Source: Metabacillus flavus
GTDB taxonomy: Bacteria; Bacillota; Bacilli; Bacillales; Bacillaceae
Length of the DNA: 64,000 nt
Direction: 5' to 3'
NCBI RefSeq assembly: GCF_018283675.1
Contig: NZ_JAGVRK010000001.1
Coordinates: forward strand, 1,178,001-1,242,000
Under the pieces are notes generated by a model. That model had not been told where the DNA came from. It did no database searches and saw nothing but the letters and a program-made list of their open reading frames with translations. How positions within the stretch are numbered: position 1 is the stretch's first letter; every line of letters begins with the position of its first letter. Shown here in pieces: positions 56,822 through 64,000 of this stretch. The translations under genes and the position numbers were made by a program.

Positions 56822-58033
56822 TTGAAAAGATTGTATAAAAAGAAAATAATTGGTCTGGCTAGTGTGTTAATCCTGGCAGGAACCGCATTCGCAGCTCAGC
56901 CTGTTCAAGCAGCCAGTGGCTCTTCGCTTGCGCTGAATGAGGTCATGATTCCAGAAAAGAAATTGCCCGATACCATGCCGAGATTTGCTTATGAATCTGG
57001 CTACAAATTTGAATATCCGGACGCGGTAAGAGGGGTGTATGTCACCGGGACATCCGCTGGGGGAGAAAAAATGGATTCCCTCATTAAACTGATGGATGAT
57101 ACGGAATTGAACAGCATGGTGATCGATGTCAAGGACGATTCCGGTAACTTTACGTTCCATCCAGATAAAAAATCTCCATTTTACAGCATTAGCAAATCCT
57201 ACATAAAAGATCCAAAGGGCATGATGAAAAAGCTTGAGGATCATAAAATTTATCCGATTGGCCGCATTGTGGTGTTTAAAGACAATGTCCTGGCAGATAA
57301 GAAGCCTGAGTGGTCCTATAAGAAGGGCGAACAGGTTTGGGAGAACGGCACAGGCGCTAAATTCGTGAACCCGTTTGTAAAAGAGGTCTGGGATTACAAT
57401 GTACAGGCAGCAATTGAAGCGGCAAAAATGGGTTTTAAAGAAATTCAGTTTGATTATGTCCGTTTCCCGGAGGGTTTTGAAACGAAGGATAAAGAGCTCT
57501 CCTACAGTGAGGGAGATTATGAAAAGGACAGCCGTGATAACACGCAGAAGCGAGTGCAGGCTGTAACAGACTTCACCAAGTATGCACGTGAGAAGCTGAA
57601 GCCATATGGTGTAAAAGTGTCAGTTGATATTTTCGGATATTCTGCTACACTGCCTGAAGCACCAGGAATTGGACAGAACTTCTCCAAGATTTCGGATAAT
57701 GTAGATGTCATATCATCTATGATCTACCCAAGCCACTGGGGACCATATTTTGGCATTGAAAAACCTGATACAGAGCCATATAAGCTCGTGAAGGAATATG
57801 CAAAACTTGAGAACGACAAACTTGGGAAATTGAAAACAAGACCAGTTTCACGTCCTTGGCTGCAGGATTTTACCGCTTCTTATTTAGGAAAGGGCAACTA
57901 CTTGAAATATGGCAAGCCGGAGGTAGAAGCCCAAATAAAAGCGCTGAATGGGGAAGGAATTAATGAATTCCTTCTTTGGAATGCTGGCAACCGCTATACA
58001 GAGGGAGTAGACTATACCCCTGTAAAGAAATAG
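56822..58033 (+). CDS. Exported glycosidase-like protein (DUF4015, TIM-barrel type)
   Basis: 403 residues. A Sec signal peptide (1-30, cut near VQAAS) is followed by RGVYVTGTSAGGEKMDSLIKLMDDTELNSMVIDVKDDSG. Then come IYPIGRIVVFKDNVLADKKPEWSYK, FKEIQFDYVRFPEG, VKVSVDIFGYSA and NEFLLWNAGNRYTEG, which match the DUF4015 'putative glycosyl hydrolase' family. The Asp of FDYVRFP is a candidate catalytic residue. It likely acts in or on the cell wall; substrate unknown. TTG start behind AAGGAGG. Confidence 0.88.
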   Translation: MKRLYKKKIIGLASVLILAGTAFAAQPVQAASGSSLALNEVMIPEKKLPDTMPRFAYESGYKFEYPDAVRGVYVTGTSAGGEKMDSLIKLMDDTELNSMVIDVKDDSGNFTFHPDKKSPFYSISKSYIKDPKGMMKKLEDHKIYPIGRIVVFKDNVLADKKPEWSYKKGEQVWENGTGAKFVNPFVKEVWDYNVQAAIEAAKMGFKEIQFDYVRFPEGFETKDKELSYSEGDYEKDSRDNTQKRVQAVTDFTKYAREKLKPYGVKVSVDIFGYSATLPEAPGIGQNFSKISDNVDVISSMIYPSHWGPYFGIEKPDTEPYKLVKEYAKLENDKLGKLKTRPVSRPWLQDFTASYLGKGNYLKYGKPEVEAQIKALNGEGINEFLLWNAGNRYTEGVDYTPVKK

Positions 58034-58044
58034 CTGCAAAAAGT

Positions 58045-58270
58045 GGGGCTATCTAATAAGTCTTGCATAGAGGAAATGATTGAAGCCAAAACCCCCTGAA
58101 CGCTTTGTTTGAGCACTCATGGGGTTTTGGCTTTTACATAGGTACTTTAAACATTTATGGGTTAGGCTGATTGAAGCGGAAAGCAAGCAGCCTGCAGCGG
58201 AAATCAGCCAAAACCAATCCAATTTTAAAATGCGAAAGGAGCTTTGAAAATTGACTTACTGGACAGCCCC
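58045..58270 (-). mobile_element. MITE-like element copy E (family 2), core-less form
   Basis: Terminal repeats GGGGCTATCTAATAAGTC (58045-58062) and GACTTACTGGACAGCCCC (58253-58270) match at 15 of 18 positions when inverted. The family 2 arms are present (GGTTAGGCTGATTG and AATCAGCCAAAACC), but the GC-rich core is missing: the join reads TTGAAGCGGAAAGC. An internal hairpin AAGCCAAAACCCC/GGGGTTTTGGCTT (about 58083-58137) can act as terminator. It abuts the stop codon of the leftward gene at 58271 and shows no target duplication that I can see. Confidence 0.85.
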
Positions 58271-58450
58271 TTATTTGCGTTTAACTGGATTCCAGCCTTT
58301 TTGCGTTTTGGAGGATTGTTCATAAAATGCATTTTTTGTTTTGCCTCCGAACAATCCGGATCCGATTCCATTCGCTAAAACACCCATTGTAGCAGTGAGC
58401 CCAATTACAAAAATGGCGAAAAGGGCGAAATCAGTAAAATAGCTGATCAA
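58271..58450 (-). CDS. Small membrane protein of unknown function
   Basis: 59 residues with one or two hydrophobic segments (YFTDFALFAIFVIGLTATMGVLA) and a basic tail ending WNPVKRK. The TTG at 58450 is chosen: AAGGAG lies nine bases upstream, whereas the ATG at 58480 has no ribosome site and overlaps a TATAAT-like box that may be the promoter. I do not recognise a family. Its stop codon touches element E. Confidence 0.65.
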   Translation of the reverse strand: MISYFTDFALFAIFVIGLTATMGVLANGIGSGLFGGKTKNAFYEQSSKTQKGWNPVKRK

Positions 58451-58588
58451 ACCAATCAACTCCTTGTTCCTATTATACATAAAAAGTATTCAATTTTCAG
58501 TTAATTTAACTAAATACCCTCTATCATGTTTATGCAAAAGCAAAATGGGTAAATTACCAATACAACTACATTTAACAGGAGAGAAAGC

Positions 58589-59167
58589 ATGAATTGGTAC
58601 GAGAAGCTGAGTCAGTATTTTCCGATTGAGGAAATGAAATCACGTGATCATATAGAAGGTCTTTTAAAAGACAGAGGCGACATTTATTACAAGGATGAAG
58701 GACCGAAACATGTGCTTATGTATGCGGAGCTGGATGATTTTCTTTTTATAGATTACATATATGTCTCCAAAGATGCGCGCGGTGAAGGTCTTGGACATAA
58801 GCTTATTGCAAAGCTGAAAGAGAAAAACAAACCCATTATTTTAGAGGTTGAGCCTGTTGATGATTCCGATCAGGATACGGCAAAACGTCTTAAATTTTAC
58901 CAAAGGGAAGGTTTTCATCATGCAAGTTCTATAGGGTATTCGAGAAGATCGTTAGCAACGAATGAAGTGAATCATATGGAAATTCTCTATTGGTCCCCAA
59001 ATGACCGTCCGGAATCTGAAATTTTTTCTGCAATGAAGGAAACCTACAAGCACATTCATACGTATAAGGATAAAGAGTGGTACGGCCGTTCGTATGAAGA
59101 TGTGAAGAAAGTACTGAAGATCCGCAGCGAAGAAGAAGCGACTAATATTTTCGATGAGAAAAACTAA
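58589..59167 (+). CDS. yjbC: GNAT acetyltransferase YjbC
   Basis: 192 residues, as in B. subtilis YjbC. DYIYVSKDARGEGLGHKLIAKL is the acetyl-CoA loop (RGxGxG type), and LKFYQREGFHHASSIGYSRRSL follows. The gene lies directly before spx, as in B. subtilis, where the two share a transcript. Substrate unknown. Confidence 0.92.
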   Translation: MNWYEKLSQYFPIEEMKSRDHIEGLLKDRGDIYYKDEGPKHVLMYAELDDFLFIDYIYVSKDARGEGLGHKLIAKLKEKNKPIILEVEPVDDSDQDTAKRLKFYQREGFHHASSIGYSRRSLATNEVNHMEILYWSPNDRPESEIFSAMKETYKHIHTYKDKEWYGRSYEDVKKVLKIRSEEEATNIFDEKN

Positions 59168-59319
59168 TTGAGAATGGCTCTGTGAATGATACGCCTGAAG
59201 TTAGTAAGCCTGTGCCCTGAATAGTACGTTAATGAAGTTGTCAGAATGTTAAACTAATATGATGAATACTGATTTATTGGGAATTGTAACGAATTCGTCA
59301 AACTTTTGCGGAAAAGATA

Positions 59320-59348
59320 TTCACTTACTTACTTTTTTATAGTATAAT
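59320..59348 (+). promoter_or_regulatory. SigA promoter of spx
   Basis: TTCACT (59320-59325), 17 bases, TATAAT (59343-59348), about 60 bases before the spx start codon. No clear PerR or YodB operator is visible. Confidence 0.7.
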
Positions 59349-59414
59349 GAGCAATAGATATTACTTGTTTAAAGTAATTTTATTTTAAACTACGTACAGA
59401 GGAGTGAAAGTTCC

Positions 59415-59813
59415 ATGGTAACCTTATATACATCACCAAGCTGTACTTCATGTAGAAAAGCAAAGGCGTGGCTGGAAGAGCATGATATTCCATATACAGA
59501 AAGAAACATTCTTTCCGATACAATGTCTATCAATGAAATCAAAGAAATTTTGAGGATGACAGAAGACGGAACAGATGAGATCATTTCCACGCGGTCTAAG
59601 ATTTTCCAAAAACTAAATGTTAATCTTGAGAGCATGCCTCTTCAAGACTTATATCAGCTGATTCAGAATCATCCTGGACTGCTTAGAAGACCAATCATGA
59701 TTGATGAAAAACGCCTTCAAGTAGGCTACAATGAAGATGAAATTCGCCGCTTTCTTCCTAGAAAAGTACGGACTTATCAGCTGCGTGAAGCACAGCGCCT
59801 AGTAAATGAATAA
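59415..59813 (+). CDS. spxA: Global redox regulator Spx
   Basis: 132 residues. The redox switch CxxC is at Cys10 and Cys13 ([11 protein letters not shown]). The ArsC-like fold, [29 protein letters not shown] and the C-terminal tail QRLVNE recognised by the ClpXP adaptor are present. Spx binds the RNA polymerase alpha subunit and turns on thiol-stress genes. mecA, an adaptor of the same proteolysis system, lies 1 kb away. Confidence 0.97.
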   Translation: MVTLYTSPSCTSCRKAKAWLEEHDIPYTERNILSDTMSINEIKEILRMTEDGTDEIISTRSKIFQKLNVNLESMPLQDLYQLIQNHPGLLRRPIMIDEKRLQVGYNEDEIRRFLPRKVRTYQLREAQRLVNE

Positions 59814-59822
59814 ATCATTGAT

Positions 59823-59853
59823 AAAAGCCTGCCATTAAAAATGGGAGGCTTTT
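59823..59853. terminator. Bidirectional terminator between spx and the TerC gene
   Basis: AAAAGCCTgCCAT/ATGGgAGGCTTTT with T-runs on both strands; it overlaps the end of the leftward gene. Confidence 0.9.
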
Positions 59854-60516
59854 TTACATGCTTGTTCTCATTTTTTTCATCAGAATCCCGCTTAAAACAA
59901 AGATGAGTACAGTAAAGAAGGGCAGACCCTCAAGGAATAGTGGTTTATTGGCCAGAAATTGAAGTTGATCCTCATGCGAAATCATTTTACCAGCAGTATA
60001 AGCAAGCATTCCTCCTCCGACATAAATTAAATAAGGGAATCGGTCAATCAGCTGCAGAACAAATTTGCTTCCCCAGATAATTACGGGAATAGAGATGAAA
60101 AGTCCCGTGACTACGAGCATGGTGTGTCCGTTTGCTGCCCCTGCAACGGCTATAACGTTATCCAGCCCCATTAGGACATCCGCTGCAACAATTGTTCTTA
60201 CCGCCTTCCACAAACTCCCGTGACTTTTTATGTTCTCATTTTCCTCCTCTTTTCCAGCCATTAAGCCGAAAGAAATATACAAAAGGAATATCCCGCCTGC
60301 CAGCTGGAGATAAGGGATTGTCAGAAGATAAACAGCAACCGTCGTGAGAGCGGTTCTAAGTGTAATGGCAAGCAGCGTACCAATAATAATTGCCTTTTGC
60401 CTTTGCTTTTCTGGAAGCTTCCTGCTGGCCATAGCAATAACAATGGCATTGTCTCCTCCAAGGATCAAATCAATGCCAATAATCATTAATAATGAAATCA
60501 GAAACTCCTGCTCCAT
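59854..60516 (-). CDS. yjbE: TerC-family membrane protein (YjbE)
   Basis: 220 residues with seven spans. IIGIDLILGGDNAIVIAMASRKLP and AADVLMGLDNVIAVAGAANGH hold the paired Asp/Asn residues thought to bind metal in TerC proteins. TerC proteins export manganese or help metalate secreted enzymes (family knowledge). The ATG at 60516 is chosen to match B. subtilis YjbE length; an earlier in-frame start at 60540 is less likely. Confidence 0.92.
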   Translation of the reverse strand: MEQEFLISLLMIIGIDLILGGDNAIVIAMASRKLPEKQRQKAIIIGTLLAITLRTALTTVAVYLLTIPYLQLAGGIFLLYISFGLMAGKEEENENIKSHGSLWKAVRTIVAADVLMGLDNVIAVAGAANGHTMLVVTGLFISIPVIIWGSKFVLQLIDRFPYLIYVGGGMLAYTAGKMISHEDQLQFLANKPLFLEGLPFFTVLIFVLSGILMKKMRTSM

Positions 60517-60827
60517 CCAATACCCCCGTTTGCTTCGCATTAAAGGTTCGTGCTTGTACCAAATATATGAAAAGCAGGCTCCAATATGCCTCTTCGTAGG
60601 TTAATAACTGTTTTCGTTCTTTTCAGGGTTTTTTTATTTCATTTATGTCCGATTTATCATAAAATAGGAGTACAAGATTCTCTAAGCTAAGGTTGACTAC
60701 TATGAGGGTGTTGTGGTAAGCGAAAAGGCGGTTAAAAAGACAGGCTTTGGGGTAAAGTGTAGGAAAGTGCAACTATCGGGGGTTTAGTTGTCCCTTCAAC
60801 ATCAAAAAAAGAAGGGAAGTGTAATCC

Positions 60828-61484
60828 ATGGAAATCGAACGAATTAATGAGCATACCGTGAAATTTTACATTTCATATGGCGATATAGAAGAGCGCGGCT
60901 TTGACCGGGATGAAATCTGGTACAACCGTGAACGTAGCGAAGAACTTTTCTGGGAAATGATGGATGAGGTGCACGAGGAAGAAGACTTTATGATGGAAGG
61001 ACCACTCTGGATCCAGGTTCAGGCAATGGACAAAGGTCTGGAAGTTGTGGTCACTAGGGCACAGATGTCGAAGGATGGACAGAAGCTCGAACTGCCGATC
61101 AGTGATGATAAGTATCACGAAATTCCCGTTGATGAAAACATTGATAGCTTAATGGATGAGCATTTCTCCAAATCCCCTGCTGAAGGCGAGGAACAGCCTC
61201 CGCAGCTTGAATATGTTATTCACTTCGGTGATTTTGAGGATCTCATCTCCTTAGCAAAAACAAATCTATCCGGATTTTCAAATAGCCTTTTTGCGCTGAA
61301 CAATCAATATTATTTGTATGCTGAATTTACCGAGGAGCAAGCTGCCGAGGAAATGGATAATGTACTCAGCATTATTTCGGAGTATGGAAGCCAATCCAAG
61401 GTTACGGTTCACAGGCTTGAAGAGTACGGAAAGAAAGTAATGGACGAACATGCTTTGCATACACTGCGAAAGCATTTTGATTAA
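60828..61484 (+). CDS. mecA: Adaptor protein MecA
   Basis: 218 residues. N-terminal substrate-binding domain (MEIERINEHTVKFYISYGDIEERGFDRDEIWYNRERSEELFWEMMDEV), acidic linker (about 100-125) and C-terminal ClpC-binding domain (YVIHFGDFEDLISLAKTNLSGFSNSLFALNNQYYL). MecA delivers ComK and other proteins to ClpCP and so restrains competence. GAAGGGAAG precedes the ATG. The 287-bp upstream space holds one small hairpin (60771-60792, CAACTA/TAGTTG) and nothing else I can name. Confidence 0.96.
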   Translation: MEIERINEHTVKFYISYGDIEERGFDRDEIWYNRERSEELFWEMMDEVHEEEDFMMEGPLWIQVQAMDKGLEVVVTRAQMSKDGQKLELPISDDKYHEIPVDENIDSLMDEHFSKSPAEGEEQPPQLEYVIHFGDFEDLISLAKTNLSGFSNSLFALNNQYYLYAEFTEEQAAEEMDNVLSIISEYGSQSKVTVHRLEEYGKKVMDEHALHTLRKHFD

Positions 61485-61492
61485 ACTTTTCG

Positions 61493-61527
61493 GAGCCGAT
61501 TTCAAATGGAATCGGTTCTTTTTTTTT
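61493..61527 (+). terminator. Terminator of mecA
   Basis: GAGCCGATT/AATCGGTTC (one G-U pair) followed by nine T residues. Confidence 0.9.
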
Positions 61528-61664
61528 GAATTTTTCCAGGGCATGATAAGTAGGCTATAATAAAGCCATATCATATTTTCAAATCTGGTATGATTATGAA
61601 TGAAACTTTTAGGGAATGTAATTCGTACTATATTTTAAGCTGCAGAAAAGTCAGGTGATAGCGG

Positions 61665-63179
61665 ATGAAAAATTTTATACAAGTCATTATTTTTTCTTTA
61701 TTTGTTACAGGGGTTATTCTTTTAACGAAGAATTATTGGGGAGATTGGATTTTAGCTGCATTGAGCATCATTTTTACACTTTCCATCGTTTTTATCGGCT
61801 TTGTCATTTTTATGGAAAACCGAAAACCCAATCAGACCTTAACATGGCTGATCGTCCTCGGCGCATTTCCGATTGTCGGTTTTTTATTTTATCTGCTTTT
61901 TGGACGAAATGTCAGAAAAAGAAGGCTATTTGAAAAGAAAGCGCTTATCGATCAGCAAGTGTATTTGCAAATAGAAGGAGATCATAAGGATTATGAAGAA
62001 CGGGCAGCACAAATGGGAGACCACCAGAAGCTCATGTTCAAGCTTGCTCACAATCTGAGTCACAGTCCTGTTTCTTTTGCGTCAGAAACATCCATCTTAA
62101 CGAATGGGGATGAAAAGTTTCCAGCTATTCTAAAGGAAATTAAAGAAGCCAAAAAGTACATTCATTTAGAGTATTATATAGTCCGTCATGATGAAATCGG
62201 TCTTCAGCTTCAGGACGCTTTAATTGAAAAAGCCCGTGAAGGGGTCAAAATCAGGTTTTTATATGATGCAGTAGGAAGCTGGAAGCTTTCCAAAGGATAC
62301 ATTAGCAAAATGCACCGGGCAGGAATTGAAATGGTGCCATTTCTTCCGGTAACCCTTCCTTTCCTAAGCAATAAGATTAACTTCAGGAACCATCGTAAAA
62401 TTATTATTATTGACGGTAAAATTGGATTTATGGGCGGCCTAAACGTCGGAGATGAGTATTTAGGAAAGGTCGACTTCTTTGGCTTTTGGCGTGATACACA
62501 CCTGATGGTAAAGGGAGAAGAGGTGCGGACGCTGCACATGATTTTCCTTCAGGACTGGTATTATATGACCGGCAAGGAGCTTGATACAGAAACCTATCTT
62601 AAAGCAGACCCAGCAGATTTCCCTGAGGGCAACGGCGGTGTTCAGATGATAGCCGGAGGGCCTGATAATAAGTGGGAAAACATCAAAAATTTATTTTTCT
62701 CGATGATTGTCTCAGCTAAAGACTCCATCTGGATTGCCTCTCCTTATTTCATTCCGGATGAGGACATCCTTTCAGCATTGAAAGTCGCAGCGCTTAGCGG
62801 TGTAGACGTACGCCTCCTTGTTCCGAAAAGACCTGATAAAAAGCTGGTCTTTTACGCATCAAGATCCTATTTTGCTGAACTGATGGAAGCCGGAGCGCAA
62901 ATTTACGAGTATGAAAAAGGATTCATGCACAGCAAGATCGTCATTGTGGACTATGAGCTTGCATCCATTGGTACAGCCAATATGGATATGAGGAGTTTTC
63001 ACTTGAACTTTGAGGTGAATGCATTCTTATACAGAACAGACAGTACGGTCACTCTTGTAGAAGAGTACGAAAAAGACCTGCTGGAATCTAAGAAGCTTGA
63101 TATGGAAGACTTCGTTAAACGGAGCTTTTTCCAGCGTGTTTTCGAATCATTTGCAAGGCTGCTTTCGCCGATGCTTTAA
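61665..63179 (+). CDS. cls: Cardiolipin synthase
   Basis: 504 residues. Two N-terminal membrane spans (about 5-25 and 33-55) precede two phospholipase-D motifs: NFRNHRKIIIIDGKIGFMGGLNVGDEY and FMHSKIVIVDYELASIGTANMDMRS. It joins two phosphatidylglycerol molecules into cardiolipin at the membrane. The ATG follows CAGGTGAT. Position after mecA differs from B. subtilis, where clsA lies elsewhere. Confidence 0.95.
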   Translation: MKNFIQVIIFSLFVTGVILLTKNYWGDWILAALSIIFTLSIVFIGFVIFMENRKPNQTLTWLIVLGAFPIVGFLFYLLFGRNVRKRRLFEKKALIDQQVYLQIEGDHKDYEERAAQMGDHQKLMFKLAHNLSHSPVSFASETSILTNGDEKFPAILKEIKEAKKYIHLEYYIVRHDEIGLQLQDALIEKAREGVKIRFLYDAVGSWKLSKGYISKMHRAGIEMVPFLPVTLPFLSNKINFRNHRKIIIIDGKIGFMGGLNVGDEYLGKVDFFGFWRDTHLMVKGEEVRTLHMIFLQDWYYMTGKELDTETYLKADPADFPEGNGGVQMIAGGPDNKWENIKNLFFSMIVSAKDSIWIASPYFIPDEDILSALKVAALSGVDVRLLVPKRPDKKLVFYASRSYFAELMEAGAQIYEYEKGFMHSKIVIVDYELASIGTANMDMRSFHLNFEVNAFLYRTDSTVTLVEEYEKDLLESKKLDMEDFVKRSFFQRVFESFARLLSPML

Positions 63180-63198
63180 GGTTAGGCATATAGGAAAA

Positions 63199-63426
63199 GA
63201 GGCTTTCAAGAAAGTCATTTTTCGAAGCTCCTTTCGCATCTTTAAATTCGATTAGTTTTGGCAGATTTCCACTGCAGGATGCTCCCTTTCCGCGGGGCGG
63301 GCAGTGAGCATCCGCGGCGCAAGCGCCTGCGGGGTCTCACCTGTCCCGCTGCTCCAGCTGGAGTCTCGCACCTTCCGCTCCAATCAGCCTAACCCATTTT
63401 TGTTTAAAGTACCTATGTAAAAGCCA
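63199..63426 (+). mobile_element. MITE-like element copy D (family 2), right end lost
   Basis: The left end GAGGCTTTCAAGAAAGTC (63199-63216) is a diverged family 2 terminal repeat. The arms and the GC-rich core follow (core about 63289-63385). After GTACCTATGTAAAAGCC the sequence departs from copy E at the hairpin, and no right terminal repeat is found. Part of the 733-bp gene-free space between cls and coiA. Confidence 0.78.
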
Positions 63427-63463
63427 AAACAGCCGGGATGCTTACAAAGCATCCCGGCTGTTT
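63427..63463 (+). terminator. Strong terminator downstream of cls
   Basis: AAACAGCCGGGATGCT/AGCATCCCGGCTGTTT, a perfect 16-bp stem with a five-base loop. It takes the place of the internal hairpin of element E. Confidence 0.9.
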
Positions 63464-63486
63464 CAATTTCAATCGTCCTGGTGGAA

Positions 63487-63741
63487 TATACCACTTCAAT
63501 TGCGGTTCCAGCCAAAAACAGAGCTTTTCCAGCCAAATTGATTATTCCAGCCAAATTGATTATTCCAGCCGATTCACTTCTTTTACCAGCCGTGTTCGCT
63601 TACATTTCAGCCAGTTCAGTCGCGGTTCCAGCCCAAAACAGGGCATTCCAGCCAAACTAATTATTCCAGTTGATTTACTTCTTTTTCCAGACGAAATCGT
63701 CTATTTTTCATCCCCTTCGATTTTTTTGCTTAATTCCAGCC
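63487..63741. repeat. Degenerate 18-21-bp tandem array (TTCCAGCC units)
   Basis: CCAGCC or close variants start at 63508, 63529, 63547, 63565, 63586, 63607, 63628, 63648, 63666, 63687 and 63736, mostly 18-21 bases apart; an older copy is at 63487 and a poor one near 63708. The other 10-14 bases of each unit vary. A higher-order period of 120 bases is visible (63508 against 63628, both preceded by CGGTT or GCGGTT). No reading frame is credible. Confidence 0.85.
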
Positions 63742-63912
63742 AACAGAACCAGCATCGTTACCTAGCTGCTTTATGAGTGCCTTGGAATGCCAACTTCTAA
63801 CCACTGAAAATTCCCTTTTCAACCCCGGAAATTCAATCTTCTCTCATAAGAAGGATTGTCCAAAGCCCTTGTAGAATGGGTATTTGCAGTCCATTAATAA
63901 GGAGGAAGATCC

Positions 63913-64000
63913 GTGCTAACATCATTAACTGAATCAGGAGCATTTTCTTTACTCAGCAGGGTTTATTCATTTGAGGAGCTAGATCAGCTCCGGACCACCG
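63913..64000 (+). CDS. coiA: Competence protein CoiA, start only
   Basis: The first 29 codons, from a GTG behind AAGGAGGAAG, read (M)LTSLTESGAFSLLSRVYSFEELDQLRTT and run off the right edge. Position after mecA and the pattern of the N-terminus (short strand, then a 'YSxEEL' helix) fit CoiA, a DNA-uptake competence factor. The call rests mostly on gene order. Confidence 0.65.
   Translation, partial: MLTSLTESGAFSLLSRVYSFEELDQLRTT

Noticed and set aside
60541-60827. Small RNA upstream of mecA
   Set aside because: Only one short hairpin without a T-run or promoter pattern that I can defend.

Overview
The window looks like chromosomal DNA of a low-to-moderate G+C, rod-type member of the Bacillaceae. 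The gene order from about 16 kb onward follows the Bacillus subtilis yit-arg-yja-yjb region almost gene for gene: yitJ, yitK, yitL, (yitS, yitT, ipi-like), yitU, yitV, yitW, argCJBD-carAB-argF, yjzC, yjzD, yjaU, yjaV, comZ, fabH, fabF, yjaZ, yjbA, trpS, oppABCDF, yjbC, spx, yjbE, mecA, and coiA cut by the right edge. Genus level is inference; no 16S or search was available.

Layout. 1-4.9 kb: the end of an acetyltransferase gene, an amino-acid permease, a small hypothetical gene, and a leftward esterase/neopullulanase pair. 4.9-11.7 kb: a maltodextrin locus with a lipoprotein binding protein, two permeases, a secreted membrane-anchored amylase and a LacI-type regulator. At least six palindromic CcpA/MalR-like operators lie in the divergent promoter region, and no transport ATPase is encoded here. 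11.9-20.6 kb: a short-chain dehydrogenase, then a SAM-riboswitch-controlled methionine operon (yitJ-metH, leftward), yajQ and cvfB. 20.6-24.5 kb: a lipoprotein/chemoreceptor pair behind a SigD-type promoter, and an unrecognised membrane protein. 24.5-29.7 kb: the degV/yitT/ipi/yitU/yitV/yitW block with three small genes. 30-39.6 kb: arginine and carbamoyl-phosphate synthesis with ARG boxes; carB is split in two frames. 39.6-46.6 kb: the yjz/yja genes, comZ, FapR-type fabH-fabF, yjaZ and yjbA. 46.7-56.7 kb: a KgtP-like transporter, trpS behind a T-box, and oppABCDF. 56.8-64 kb: a DUF4015 protein, yjbC, spx, a TerC protein, mecA, cls and the start of coiA.

The coding content is mostly core genome. 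The unexplained structure is between genes. (i) Four intergenic spaces hold degenerate tandem arrays of about 20-21 bp units. Each has its own constant half and a variable half (11.7, 18.5, 29.8 and 63.6 kb). (ii) A 147-bp minisatellite of 3.3 copies precedes cvfB. (iii) Five MITE-like elements of two terminal-repeat families share a GC-rich core. Two have exact 8-bp target duplications that contain the stop codon of the preceding gene, and one is a core-less version. (iv) carB has an apparent frameshift at a six-G run. I saw no tRNA, rRNA, CRISPR, prophage, transposase or defence gene.
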